Positions 26,505 to 36,061 of a stretch of 64,000 bases of DNA are shown piece by piece (the stretch's first letter is position 1; the number at the start of each line of letters is the position of its first letter). Position numbers and translations under genes: made by a program. The stretch is from assembly GCA_035548495.1 (NCBI GenBank), contig DASZSV010000084.1, positions 1 through 64,000 of the forward strand. The letters are read 5' to 3'. The stretch is from CAILZL01 sp035548495. GTDB taxonomy: Bacteria; Pseudomonadota; Gammaproteobacteria; Steroidobacterales; Steroidobacteraceae. The notes beneath the pieces were generated by a model. It did not search any database, was not told the origin of the DNA, and was given only the letters and a program-made list of their open reading frames with translations.

Positions 26505-27614
26505 TCATGATTTGCGTTTGTTTTCCATCTGCCGCTGGGTAACACTGAATCGTTCCATTCGCGCACTGCTGCCGCCTTTTTCCTTTTTATCGCAGGTATC
26601 GGCGAGTTCGCGCAACGCCTTGCGCGTTGCATCCGATTGCCACAGATGCGGATTCATCACACCTTCATCAAACACCAGCACACCATCGCGCTTGAATGCC
26701 GCCTTCAATTGCACGGCGGTCAGGCGGCCTGAAGAATAAGCGGCGCAACGCAACGCAATGTCCTTGTCCTTGAGCAGCGTGGATAGCAACTTCCCATTCT
26801 GTGCCAGTGCCAGTCTGCCCAGTCCCTTGCGCACACGCTGACGATGACTGAGATTGCCATCCGCATTGATTTCAGCTTCCAGAGTCAATGCTGCCTTGTC
26901 ACCCGCATCGGTTCGCCAGCGTGCAATCAATGACAGTGGCTTTCTGACGGATGGCGCTTCTGCCTCAAGTTTTTCATACAGCCAGCCGAGCACCGAAGCC
27001 CAGCGTTCGGTGGGTTCAACGGTTTCAGCAAGTTGCCATGCTGCATCGGATACCGAGGTGTAATTGAAATGTTTCCATTGATCGTAGAAGTGCTTCTGGT
27101 ATCCCGCATGCATGCGTTCGTTCTTCAGCAGCGCATGCACTACCTTGCGCAGATTATCATCGGATATGTCGCTCCATGTGCCACGGCGTGCCAGCAGATC
27201 GGCGAGCAGTGCATTGCTGAGATTCGGATTCTCGAACAGGGCTTCGAACTCTTCCTGTGGCGCGGCATCCAGCCACTGGCACAGTTTCTGTTCATCACCA
27301 AACAGGTGAATGGGAAATGACGCCTTGCCTTCGACATTCTTGTTCGACAATGCCGCCAGACGGATGGGATGCTTGACGGATACGGAGGAGAACAGCGACG
27401 CCACTACACTGACATGCCGTCCGTACTGTGCAAGTGCAAGATCAATCAACGGATGCTTTCTCGACTGCAATGCCCGCTCGGTCTCTTCATCGACCACATC
27501 CAGCGCGGGTCTTTCCTTGGGTGATGTGGCACGCGTCTTGAGATATTGCACCACCGCTTCGGGTGACAGGGCCATCAGTTCAGCTTCTTGTATCAGTGTC
27601 TTGTAATTTCGCAT
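26505..27614 (-). CDS. Hypothetical helical protein, 369 residues
   Basis: I do not recognise the family. The protein has no signal peptide or membrane segment and is almost entirely alpha-helical in character, with short leucine-rich helical units that recall HEAT-like or variant leucine-rich repeats: LFENPNLSNALLADLLARRG (about 130) and LLKDKDIALRCAAYSSGRL (about 290), where each holds an asparagine or lysine before a hydrophobic helix. The C-terminus is basic. It is a single gene, convergent with the phosphoesterase. A protein-interaction scaffold is a guess from repeat character only. Confidence 0.65.
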   Translation of the reverse strand: MRNYKTLIQEAELMALSPEAVVQYLKTRATSPKERPALDVVDEETERALQSRKHPLIDLALAQYGRHVSVVASLFSSVSVKHPIRLAALSNKNVEGKASFPIHLFGDEQKLCQWLDAAPQEEFEALFENPNLSNALLADLLARRGTWSDISDDNLRKVVHALLKNERMHAGYQKHFYDQWKHFNYTSVSDAAWQLAETVEPTERWASVLGWLYEKLEAEAPSVRKPLSLIARWRTDAGDKAALTLEAEINADGNLSHRQRVRKGLGRLALAQNGKLLSTLLKDKDIALRCAAYSSGRLTAVQLKAAFKRDGVLVFDEGVMNPHLWQSDATRKALRELADTCDKKEKGGSSARMERFSVTQRQMENKRKS

Positions 27615-27763
27615 TCGATGCTCCAGATTGAATGACGCTGTGCGGCCTTGACTGACATGCTAACGACAACATGATGATGAAAACCGGCAGCGAACGGGAA
27701 ACGCTCATTGCTTCTGCGATTGTGCCAAGCAGATTGCGCAGAATTCTCTGCAGCACTGCACAT

Positions 27764-30700
27764 TTATGCGGGTATCCCGGCCCGGTCGCGCAATACCTGC
27801 TGAATGGCCACGCTCAATTCATCCACCGTGTTGGGTTTGAGTATCAACTGACGCACGCCGATGTCCTTGGCAGCCTGATAGTCCTCGGCACGCACAAATC
27901 CGGTGGTGATGATGAATGGTATCGCAGGACGAATGGCCAATACCTTGCGCGCCAGATCAAGCCCCGACATCACCGGCATCGACATGTCACTGACCACCAG
28001 ATCGAAATCATCCGGGCCCTGTGTGAAAGCCTGCAACGCTTCATCGGGCGACGTGAATCCACTGACCTTGTGACCGGCGCGCTGCAGTACGCGCGACACC
28101 AGAAACACCAGCGCATCTTCATCATCCACATACAGAATGCGGCCCTGCCTGTTGCTTTCGGCTGGCGGATCGGCTGCCATCGTTGTCAGTGTTCCTTCGA
28201 TCAACAGCGGGAAATACAGATCAAAGCGCGTGCCTTCGTTCACCCTGCTGCGCACGGTAACCACACCATCATGGCCTTTCATGATGCCGTGCACGATGGC
28301 CAGACCCAAACCCGTGCCATGACCCACTGCCTTGGTGGTAAAGAATGGATCAAAGATACGTTGCACGGTCAGTGCATCCATGCCCACACCATTGTCGATG
28401 ACACTGACGCGCGCATAGTGACCCGAACGCAATTCGGTCTCCTGCTGATGCAATTCATCATTCACATCCACTGCTTCAAGCCGCACGACAATTTCGCCAT
28501 TCAGCGTCGCAACCGCATCGGCTGCATTGGTAAGCAGATTGATGATGGCCTGATGTATCTGGCTTGCATCCGCCAGCACCAGCAGTGACTTGTCCTTGAT
28601 TTCCGTCTTGATGGCAATGCTCGCGGGCAGCACGGCGCGTGCCAGCGCCAGCACTTCTTCAAGCACCGTGTTGATATACACCGGCTCGCGTTTGTGATCC
28701 TGAGGACGACTGAAGGCAAGAATGCGCCGCACCAGATCAGTGGCGCGCGAAGTAGCCTTGACGATTTCATGCATGCTCGCCGCGGCCTGACCGTGTTCCG
28801 GCAATTCCGTCATGGCCAGCTTTACGTTACCGGCAATGGCCAGCAACAGATTGTTGAAATCATGCGCAATGCCGCCAGCCAGCACACCCAGCGATTCGAG
28901 CTTTTGTGCCTGCAAACGTTGTTCATCCAGCCGCTTGCGATAGGTGACATCCATGATCACCGATGTCAGCGTTGCCTGCGTGCCGGTTTCGTTCTGATCG
29001 ACACGGCCGCGGAACACCAGCCAGTGAATGCTCTTGTCCGGATGCAGCACACGGCATTCAGTGCGGAACATCGCACGATCGGCAACCGCATTGAGATATT
29101 CGCGCGAAATGCGCTTGCGGTCAGCAGGATGAATCGCCTGTATCAACGTGATCAACGGATGCCAGTTCTGGCCGGGGCTGGTATTGATGCCGCACAGTTC
29201 CAGCGCCTTGTCATCAAACTCCACCTGACGCGACTGGCTGTAGATGCGCATCACACCCATCGCTCCGGCTTCGAGCGCCGAACGCAGTTGCTGTTGCGAT
29301 AATTGCAGCCGTTCCGCAGTACGCTTGCGCTCCGTGATGTCGCGCAAGGTCATGGTGAGCAGGCGATTGCCGTCGAGATAACTGCGCGACACGGCCAGTT
29401 CCAGCGGAAATTCTTCACCGCCGACACGCCGTCCATAGATGTTGCTCAATTCACCCAGACGCAGATTGCTGATTTCATTCCGTTCCAGCATGTTAAGCAG
29501 CAGCACAGAATCCGCATGCAGGAAATTGTTGACGAAGGTTTCCAGATTCATGCCGATCATGGTGGACTCGGTGCAGCGGAACATGTGTTCGGCAGCGGGA
29601 TTGAACAGCAGAATGCCCTGTTGTTCATCCACCGTGATGATGCCATCCATCGAGGAATCAACGATGCCGAGCAACCGCGCCTCGCTTTCACGCAATGATT
29701 GTTCGGCCAGCTTGCGTTGCGTCACATCAATGAACAGACCATTCCACAACGTGCCGCCATCCACATCACGCGCCGGCACACCATGCCATGCCAGCCAGAT
29801 GGCGCCCTTGACCGCATTGCTGAGCGGAAACTCGATATGCACCGGCTGCTTCTTCTGCAATTGTTCACGCACATGATCGGTGATCCACGCAACGTCTTCC
29901 GGTGCAATGCATTGAATGAACGGCGTTGCATCCTCAGCGCACAATGCGGGATCAACGCCGGTGACATCCTTGAATGCCGGCGATGCATAGGGCAATGACA
30001 CTGCACCATCAGTGGTGACGCGGAACACATGCAGCGCGCCGGGCAACATGCGTTCGGTGCGGCGTTCGCGGGTGCTGTCACGCAGCGTGATGACCACCGT
30101 GGCCGATGACACTTCGCCATCATCACGCGTTTGCGTGTCGTACAGGCGGCTGGCGCGCAGTTCCACTGGAACGCGGCGATCATCGGCACGCAGCAATGTA
30201 TAGCGCTCCAGCGTCGCATGCGGCATGTTGATGATGTCGTGCTCCAGCATTTGCGCATCCATACGTTGCTGCTTTTCGTTGACGATGTGAAAAACGTCCG
30301 CAAACGATTTGCCAATGGCGTCCGCTTCGTTGCAGGCATTCAACTGGCATGCCGCAAGATTGATCAACTGGATGTTGCAGGCATCATCCATCACCAGCGC
30401 CGCATCGGGAAACGCAGTGAGAATGGCCATGGCCTGCGACTGACGGGTGGCAGCGCGACGGCTGGCAGCACGCAATGTTTCAAGCAGAACAACGGAACCG
30501 GTGCCCACCAGCAGAAACACCAGCCAGCGGTCAATGTTGAACAACCAGCGCATATTGGCTTGCGCACTGGTAAAACTGACCAGCATCAATGTTGCAGTGG
30601 TAACCAGCAATGCCAGCAACGCCGGTACCCTGCCACCCGCGTATGCACTGACTATCACCACCATCAACAGGATCAAATCCACGGATTCTGAATACCATGC

Positions 30701-30844
30701 GCGGCCATCCGACAGCGAAAATCCGAGCAACGGCGCCACCACCAATGCAACGAGGTACGCCCACCACTGGCCGGAATCGAAAATTCGTTTTATTCGCGCG
30801 GGAAACAACGGCATTGCAGCAGTGTGGCCTTTTGACGTGGACAT
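27764..30844 (-). CDS. Membrane hybrid histidine kinase with four PAS-like domains and a receiver
   Basis: About 1026 residues. A four-helix membrane module (WWAYLVALVVAPLLGF to VFLLVGTGSVVLL, about 25-120) resembles the DUF4118/KdpD type. Four PAS or PAS-like blocks follow, then HisKA with the phospho-histidine in LAGGIAHDFNNLLLAIAG, a HATPase domain (DNGVGMD, GTGLGLAIVHG) and a C-terminal receiver with the acceptor Asp in LVVSDMSMPVMSG and Lys in LILKPN. Start candidates are ATGs at 30844, 30814 and 30856; the frame opens at a TTG at 30901. It follows potI by 156 bp on the same strand, so it may belong to the polyamine block. No DNA-binding output is adjacent. Confidence 0.88.
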   Translation of the reverse strand: MSTSKGHTAAMPLFPARIKRIFDSGQWWAYLVALVVAPLLGFSLSDGRAWYSESVDLILLMVVIVSAYAGGRVPALLALLVTTATLMLVSFTSAQANMRWLFNIDRWLVFLLVGTGSVVLLETLRAASRRAATRQSQAMAILTAFPDAALVMDDACNIQLINLAACQLNACNEADAIGKSFADVFHIVNEKQQRMDAQMLEHDIINMPHATLERYTLLRADDRRVPVELRASRLYDTQTRDDGEVSSATVVITLRDSTRERRTERMLPGALHVFRVTTDGAVSLPYASPAFKDVTGVDPALCAEDATPFIQCIAPEDVAWITDHVREQLQKKQPVHIEFPLSNAVKGAIWLAWHGVPARDVDGGTLWNGLFIDVTQRKLAEQSLRESEARLLGIVDSSMDGIITVDEQQGILLFNPAAEHMFRCTESTMIGMNLETFVNNFLHADSVLLLNMLERNEISNLRLGELSNIYGRRVGGEEFPLELAVSRSYLDGNRLLTMTLRDITERKRTAERLQLSQQQLRSALEAGAMGVMRIYSQSRQVEFDDKALELCGINTSPGQNWHPLITLIQAIHPADRKRISREYLNAVADRAMFRTECRVLHPDKSIHWLVFRGRVDQNETGTQATLTSVIMDVTYRKRLDEQRLQAQKLESLGVLAGGIAHDFNNLLLAIAGNVKLAMTELPEHGQAAASMHEIVKATSRATDLVRRILAFSRPQDHKREPVYINTVLEEVLALARAVLPASIAIKTEIKDKSLLVLADASQIHQAIINLLTNAADAVATLNGEIVVRLEAVDVNDELHQQETELRSGHYARVSVIDNGVGMDALTVQRIFDPFFTTKAVGHGTGLGLAIVHGIMKGHDGVVTVRSRVNEGTRFDLYFPLLIEGTLTTMAADPPAESNRQGRILYVDDEDALVFLVSRVLQRAGHKVSGFTSPDEALQAFTQGPDDFDLVVSDMSMPVMSGLDLARKVLAIRPAIPFIITTGFVRAEDYQAAKDIGVRQLILKPNTVDELSVAIQQVLRDRAGIPA

Positions 30845-31000
30845 GCAACAATGCATGACCTTTATTGTGACGCAGGCGAGCATTGTCCAAGCATTGGCCA
30901 AAAATGAAACTAGGCAAACGCTGAACGCGCCGCCATCAGGCGTGATGCAGTCGCTGAGATTCGATCAAACGGCGAAAACCGTGGTCGCGTGCTGAGGTGT

Positions 31001-31852
31001 TTAGTTAAGTGCAACCGCCATCTGGGCGTCGCGCTGTCGATGGCGTTGCTGCCGTGCCATGAATATGCCGGCAATGATGACACCGGTGCTGACCAGCAGG
31101 ATCATGATGGTGGCAAGCGCATTGATGTCCGGACTGACACCCAGACGCACCTTGGAGAAAATCACCATCGGCAGCGTGCTCGAACCCGGTCCGGCGACGA
31201 AACTGGTGATCACCAGATCATCCAGCGAAATGGTGAAGGACAGCAGCCAGCCCGACAACAATGCCGGCGCAATAATCGGCAAGGTCACCAGGAAAAATAC
31301 CCTGGCCGGCCGCGCACCAAGATCCATTGCGGCTTCTTCCAGTGATATATCAAACGACGCCATGCGTGACTGCACGATCACGGTCACATAGGACATGGTG
31401 AGTGTGATGTGTGCAATGGTGATGGTGGTCATGCCACGTCCTTGCGGCCAGCCGATCAATTGCTCCAGCGCAACGAAGGTCAGTAACAATGACAATCCGG
31501 TGATCACTTCCGGCATCACCAGCGGGGCCGTGGTCATGGTCGACAGCAATGTGCGTCCCCTGAACTTGCCGAAGCGCGCCAGCGCCATGCCTGCGCAGGT
31601 GCCGAGAATGGTTGCACCGGTGGCATTGATGGTGGCAATGCGCAGTGACAACCACGCCGCTTGCAGTATCTGGTCATTTTCAAACAGCTTGCCATACCAC
31701 TCAGTGGAAAAACCGCCCCACACGGTCACCAGCCGCGACTTGTTGAATGAATACACAATCAACGACAGGATGGGCACATATAAAAATGCAAAGCCGAACG
31801 CCAGCGCAGTGACGCGCAACCAAGAACGATTGTAAGTTGATGCAGCACTCAT
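31001..31852 (-). CDS. potI: Putrescine ABC transporter permease PotI
   Basis: A 283-residue inner-membrane permease with six hydrophobic segments, of the PotC/PotI subfamily. The EAA loop that docks to the ATPase is LEEAAMDLGARPARVFFLVT near residue 180. Its ATG overlaps the potH stop by four bases (ATGA). PotF, PotG, PotH and PotI form the putrescine-specific importer in E. coli; the same order is present here. Confidence 0.92.
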   Translation of the reverse strand: MSAASTYNRSWLRVTALAFGFAFLYVPILSLIVYSFNKSRLVTVWGGFSTEWYGKLFENDQILQAAWLSLRIATINATGATILGTCAGMALARFGKFRGRTLLSTMTTAPLVMPEVITGLSLLLTFVALEQLIGWPQGRGMTTITIAHITLTMSYVTVIVQSRMASFDISLEEAAMDLGARPARVFFLVTLPIIAPALLSGWLLSFTISLDDLVITSFVAGPGSSTLPMVIFSKVRLGVSPDINALATIMILLVSTGVIIAGIFMARQQRHRQRDAQMAVALN

Positions 31853-32790
31853 ATTGCACCTGCGGCATCACGATCCTGTGAACGTTGCAAATACACAATC
31901 GGCAACACCAGCAGCAGCAACAAGGCAATCGCCACCGCACTGGCCACCGGCCACGCACGATTGTTGAAGAACTCGGTCCACAGCACCTTGCCGATCATCA
32001 ACGAATCCGGCGGACCCAGCAGCGAAGGAATCACATACTCGCCCACCGCCGGAATGAACACCAGCATGCAACCGGCACGAATGCCCGGCATGGACAAGGG
32101 CAGCGTGATGTTGATGAATGCACGCAACGGTCTGCATCCCAGATCAGCGGCTGCTTCAAGCAGCGTGAGATCCATTTTTTCCAGATTGGCATACAACGGC
32201 ATGATCATGAACGGCAGGTACGAATACACAATGCCAAGATAAATCGCGAAATCGGTTTGCAGCATCACGATGGGCTCGTGAATCACGCCAAGCCACATCA
32301 GCACATTGTTGATCAGGCCATTGTCCTTGAGAATGCCGATCCATGCATACACACGCAGCAGGAATGAAGTCCAGAACGGCAGGATCACCAGCATCAACAA
32401 CACCGAACGCAGCGTCGGCCGGGCGCGTGCAATCGAATAGGCGATGGGATAACCGATCAGTAACGTGAACAGCGTGGAGATTGCCGCCACCTTGATCGAA
32501 TAAAGCACGGCACGTGCATACAAACTGTCATGCCACAGGTACACAAAGTTGCCGAGATGAATGTGCAGGCGAATATCGGTCCAGCGATCACCCACCCACT
32601 GCACCAGCGGCTGATAGGGCGGTATCGAAATCTGTGTTTGCGAAAATGAAATTTTCAGCACGATCACAAACGGAATCAGGAAGAACAGCAGCAGCCACAC
32701 ATAGGGCAGCGCAATCACTGCATTGCGGCCGCGCAATCCCAGCCTGGCCAGCAGGGATTGAATGACATTGATGAAGGGCAGCTTGTTCAC
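31849..32790 (-). CDS. potH: Putrescine ABC transporter permease PotH
   Basis: A 313-residue inner-membrane permease of the PotB/PotH subfamily with an N-terminal cytoplasmic tail, six membrane segments and the EAA loop LLEAAADLGCRPLRAFINIT near residue 225. The first periplasmic loop is long (about residues 55-95), as in PotH. Starts 10 bp after potG and overlaps potI, so the permeases are translationally coupled. Confidence 0.93.
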   Translation of the reverse strand: MNKLPFINVIQSLLARLGLRGRNAVIALPYVWLLLFFLIPFVIVLKISFSQTQISIPPYQPLVQWVGDRWTDIRLHIHLGNFVYLWHDSLYARAVLYSIKVAAISTLFTLLIGYPIAYSIARARPTLRSVLLMLVILPFWTSFLLRVYAWIGILKDNGLINNVLMWLGVIHEPIVMLQTDFAIYLGIVYSYLPFMIMPLYANLEKMDLTLLEAAADLGCRPLRAFINITLPLSMPGIRAGCMLVFIPAVGEYVIPSLLGPPDSLMIGKVLWTEFFNNRAWPVASAVAIALLLLLVLPIVYLQRSQDRDAAGAI

Positions 32791-32800
32791 GCGATTTGTC

Positions 32801-33955
32801 TCAACCCGTTACCACCACCGGACTGGCGCCACTCCACTGCAGATACACAGTTTGATTCCAGGTGATCGAATCATCATGACGTGACACATTGGGACGCGTG
32901 ACGCGCAACACCTTGCCCGATGCAATGCGCACCAGATAGATGGAACTGTCACCGAGATAAGCCACATCCTGGACCACACCCTGCGTCCAGTTTTCCGCAC
33001 CCGCCGGCTGCTCCAGTGTCATCTGTATTTTTTCCGGCCGCAGTGCCACCCACACTGAAGCATGCGGCGCGGCACTGATGCCATGATCCACCAGCACGGA
33101 ACGTTCCAGCTCATCACAGGCAACACGAATATGATCCGGTTCGTCTTCAATCAGGCGGCCTGCGAACAGATTGACCGAACCGATAAACTCGGCAACAAAT
33201 TTGGTATTGGGAAATTCGTAGATGTTTTTGGGTGTATCAATCTGCACGATACGGCCATGATCCATCACGCCAATGCGTGTTGACAGTGTCATGGCCTCTT
33301 CCTGATCGTGCGTCACCACCACAAAGGTCACACCCAGCTGTTCCTGAATGTTCACCAGCTCGAATTGCGTATGTTCACGCAGCTTCTTGTCGAGCGCGCC
33401 CAGCGGTTCATCCAGCAGCAGCAACTTCGGTTGCTTGATCAATGAGCGCGCCAGCGCCACTCGCTGACGCTGGCCACCCGACAATTGATGCGGCTTGCGT
33501 TTTGCAAACTGTTCCAGCTTCACCAGCTTGAGCATGGCCGCCACGCGATCGGCGATTTCATCCCTGGCGCGATGTTCCATCTTCAGGCCAAATGCAACGT
33601 TCTGTTCCACTGTCATGTGTGGAAACAAGGCATATGACTGAAACATCATGTTTACCGGCCGTTCGTACGGCGGAATGCCGCTCATGTCCACACCGTCGAT
33701 GAATATCTTTCCCGATGTGGGCTGTTCAAATCCCGCCAGCATACGCAGCAAGGTGGTCTTGCCGCATCCGGAACCGCCCAGCAGACAGAACAATTCACCG
33801 CGATAAATGTTCAGCGACACATTATCGACCGCTACAAACTTGTCGAAATGCTTGCTGACACCTTCGATGCGTACGTAGGGAACGGCTGCGGGGTCTTCCC
33901 AGAGATTCAATTTTTGATTGGGATTGGATGCGGGTTGTATTGAAGAAGATGTCAT
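32801..33955 (-). CDS. potG: Putrescine ABC transporter ATPase PotG
   Basis: A 384-residue ABC ATPase. Walker A is GGSGCGKTTLL, the signature LSGGQRQRVALARSL, Walker B LLLLDEPLGALD and the switch histidine is in VVVTHDQEEAM. A TOBE-type regulatory domain forms the C-terminal third (from about residue 300, VALRPEKIQMT). Length fits PotG better than the spermidine-type PotA by its N-terminal extension. Separated from potF by a 124-bp spacer that carries a REPIN-like inverted repeat. Confidence 0.93.
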   Translation of the reverse strand: MTSSSIQPASNPNQKLNLWEDPAAVPYVRIEGVSKHFDKFVAVDNVSLNIYRGELFCLLGGSGCGKTTLLRMLAGFEQPTSGKIFIDGVDMSGIPPYERPVNMMFQSYALFPHMTVEQNVAFGLKMEHRARDEIADRVAAMLKLVKLEQFAKRKPHQLSGGQRQRVALARSLIKQPKLLLLDEPLGALDKKLREHTQFELVNIQEQLGVTFVVVTHDQEEAMTLSTRIGVMDHGRIVQIDTPKNIYEFPNTKFVAEFIGSVNLFAGRLIEDEPDHIRVACDELERSVLVDHGISAAPHASVWVALRPEKIQMTLEQPAGAENWTQGVVQDVAYLGDSSIYLVRIASGKVLRVTRPNVSRHDDSITWNQTVYLQWSGASPVVVTG

Positions 33956-33980
33956 GAATGACTGCTGCTAATGGGACAAC

Positions 33981-34064
33981 GTAGGTTGGGCTGAGTCTGC
34001 GAAGCCCAACAATTAATTCATCATCATTACAAAAGTTAGGCTTCGCAGACTCAGCCCAACCTGC
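33981..34064. repeat. REPIN-like inverted pair between potF and potG
   Basis: Two 30-nt arms (33981-34010 and 34035-34064) are inverted copies with two mismatches, separated by 24 AT-rich bases. Each arm is itself a palindrome: GTTGGGCT ... AGCCCAAC in the left and GTTAGGCT ... AGCCCAAC in the right. This two-level symmetry is that of REP doublets mobilised by RAYT transposases. It may also attenuate transcription from potF into potG. Confidence 0.75.
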
Positions 34065-34079
34065 AACCTGCGTCGAAAC

Positions 34080-35171
34080 CTAATGCCCCGTCTGGAAGCG
34101 GGTCCACATGCGCGTCAACGTGCGCTCATACTCGTCACTGGTGGGCAGTTCCGGTGACAATCGTTTGCGCACTTCCGCCGTGGGAAACACGTTGAGATCG
34201 CTCTTCACTTCGGGCTTGATAAGTTTTTCCGACGCCAGATTGGCGTTGGGATAGTGCACGTAATTGGAAATGGCCGCAGTCACTTCGGGTTGCATGATGT
34301 AATCCATGAACAGCAGGGCATTCTTCACATGCTTGGCATCGGCGGGAATGGCCATCATGTCAAAGGAAATCACACTGCCTTCCTTGGGCAGCGAATAGGC
34401 CACATTGATGCCCTTGCCTGCTTCTCTTGCACGATCATGCGATTGCATGACATCCCCGCTGTAACCAACAGCGACGCAGATATCGCCGTTGGCCAGATCT
34501 TCAATGTACTGCGATGAATTGATCTTGCGAATGTAGGGACGCACTTTGCTCAACGTGTCTTCCACCAGCTTCAGATCATCCGGGCTTTCGCTGTTGGGAT
34601 TCTTGCCAAGATAGATCAGCACCAGTGAACGCATCTCCGCCGGCGCATCGAGAAAGGAAATGCCGCAGTCCTTGAATCTGGCGGCATACTCCGGATCAAA
34701 CACCAGCTTCCAGCTATCGAGCGGCGCATCGGGCAGGATGGCTTTGACTTTATCAACGTTGTAACCAATACCATCGGTGCTCCACATGTACGGCACCGCA
34801 TGTTCATTGCCGGGATCATACGCAGCCACGGTCTTCATGATGTCCGGATCAAGATTGCCAAGATTGTGCAGTTGTGTTTTGTCCAGCTTGAGAAACACAC
34901 CGGCTTTGATCTGCCGCGCCATGAATTGTGCCGACGGCACCACAATGTCATAGCCGGTATCGCCGGCCAGCAACTTGGTTTGCACCACTTCGTTGGAATC
35001 GAAGACGTCGTAATTGACCTTGATGCCGTACCTGGTTTCGAAGTTCTTTATGGTATCGGGCGCAATGTAATCGGACCAGTTGTACACATTCAATACATTG
35101 TCATTCTGCTTGCCGCAGGCAGCCAGCAACATTGCCAGCACCAGAACAGAACATTTAACACCACGCGCCAT
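34080..35171 (-). CDS. potF: Putrescine-binding lipoprotein PotF
   Basis: About 363 residues. The N-terminus is a lipoprotein signal (VLVLAMLLAACGKQ); E. coli PotF is a free periplasmic protein, so lipid anchoring is a difference. The mature part opens with the polyamine-binding signature VYNWSDYIAPDT, followed by VFDSNEVVQTKLLAG and YMWSTDGIGYNVDKV, whose Trp, Ser and Asp residues line the diamine site in PotF/PotD. The start at 35171 gives the signal; the frame is open to 35258. First gene of potFGHI. Confidence 0.93.
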   Translation of the reverse strand: MARGVKCSVLVLAMLLAACGKQNDNVLNVYNWSDYIAPDTIKNFETRYGIKVNYDVFDSNEVVQTKLLAGDTGYDIVVPSAQFMARQIKAGVFLKLDKTQLHNLGNLDPDIMKTVAAYDPGNEHAVPYMWSTDGIGYNVDKVKAILPDAPLDSWKLVFDPEYAARFKDCGISFLDAPAEMRSLVLIYLGKNPNSESPDDLKLVEDTLSKVRPYIRKINSSQYIEDLANGDICVAVGYSGDVMQSHDRAREAGKGINVAYSLPKEGSVISFDMMAIPADAKHVKNALLFMDYIMQPEVTAAISNYVHYPNANLASEKLIKPEVKSDLNVFPTAEVRKRLSPELPTSDEYERTLTRMWTRFQTGH

Positions 35172-35281
35172 GTTCGCACCACTCCACCCGCACCGGGGAA
35201 AACAGGCGCGAAGATTAGCGTAGCGTGACCGGCAGGCCAAGGGGAATTGCGATGCCACCCGGATTTTTCAAACGAATGCCG

Positions 35282-36061
35282 CTATGCACCCGGCAGAGAA
35301 AAGTTGAATGTGGCGCCCTGACCGGCGGACGGGGCCAGCCATATCGCACCGCCATGTACTTCCACGATGTAGCGCACGATGGCCAGACCCATGCCACTGC
35401 CTTCAACACCAGCGGCATTGGCCAGCCGCGTCATGGGCTTGAAGATGTCGTGCGCCGTGTCCGTTGCGAGTCCGATGCCATTGTCACGCACAAAGTAATG
35501 CCCGTGATGACTGACCATGCCGAATTCAATGAGCGCCTGGGCGTCATTCTGTTGCGTGAACTTCCAGGCATTGCCCAGCAGGTTCTGCAGCATCTCGCGC
35601 AGCAATACCGCATCGCCACGGACCTGCAATCCTGCCGCTATCTGCGTCATCACCTTGCGTGATGGTTCGGCAATGCGCAGTTCGTTGATGATGGATTGCG
35701 CCAGCGCGCTCAGATCGACACATTCATCCTGCAATGGACTGCCGCCGCCCCGGACAAGCGACTGCCACTTGCTGATGATGCTGTGCATGCGTTGTATGCC
35801 CGCACGAATCTCGCGCAGATCATGCGCTGCTGCTTCAGGCAATGATTCGCCAAGATCTTCAATCAACGCCGAACTGAATCCGTCGATGGCGCGCAGCGGC
35901 GCACGCAGATCATGCGACAGGGCATACGCCATCATTTCCATGTTGCCGCTGATCGAGCGTCGTTGGTGATCGTCATCATCAAGATCAATGGGTATGTCGC
36001 GTTTTCCGGAAAACATGGTGATTCCACAAGAATGAATGTCGGGTTGAATTTCGATGCACAT
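35282..36061 (-). CDS. Sensorless histidine kinase
   Basis: About 259 residues with only HisKA and HATPase domains. The phospho-histidine is in YALSHDLRAPLRAIDGF near residue 52; the ATP-binding boxes are LQNLLGNAWKFT, VRDNGIGL and GSGMGLAIVR. There is no membrane segment or recognisable sensor, so it must receive its signal from a partner. Its ATG overlaps the stop of the receiver gene (TGATG), showing that the two are coupled. potF starts 110 bp downstream on the same strand. Confidence 0.88.
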   Translation of the reverse strand: MCIEIQPDIHSCGITMFSGKRDIPIDLDDDDHQRRSISGNMEMMAYALSHDLRAPLRAIDGFSSALIEDLGESLPEAAAHDLREIRAGIQRMHSIISKWQSLVRGGGSPLQDECVDLSALAQSIINELRIAEPSRKVMTQIAAGLQVRGDAVLLREMLQNLLGNAWKFTQQNDAQALIEFGMVSHHGHYFVRDNGIGLATDTAHDIFKPMTRLANAAGVEGSGMGLAIVRYIVEVHGGAIWLAPSAGQGATFNFSLPGA

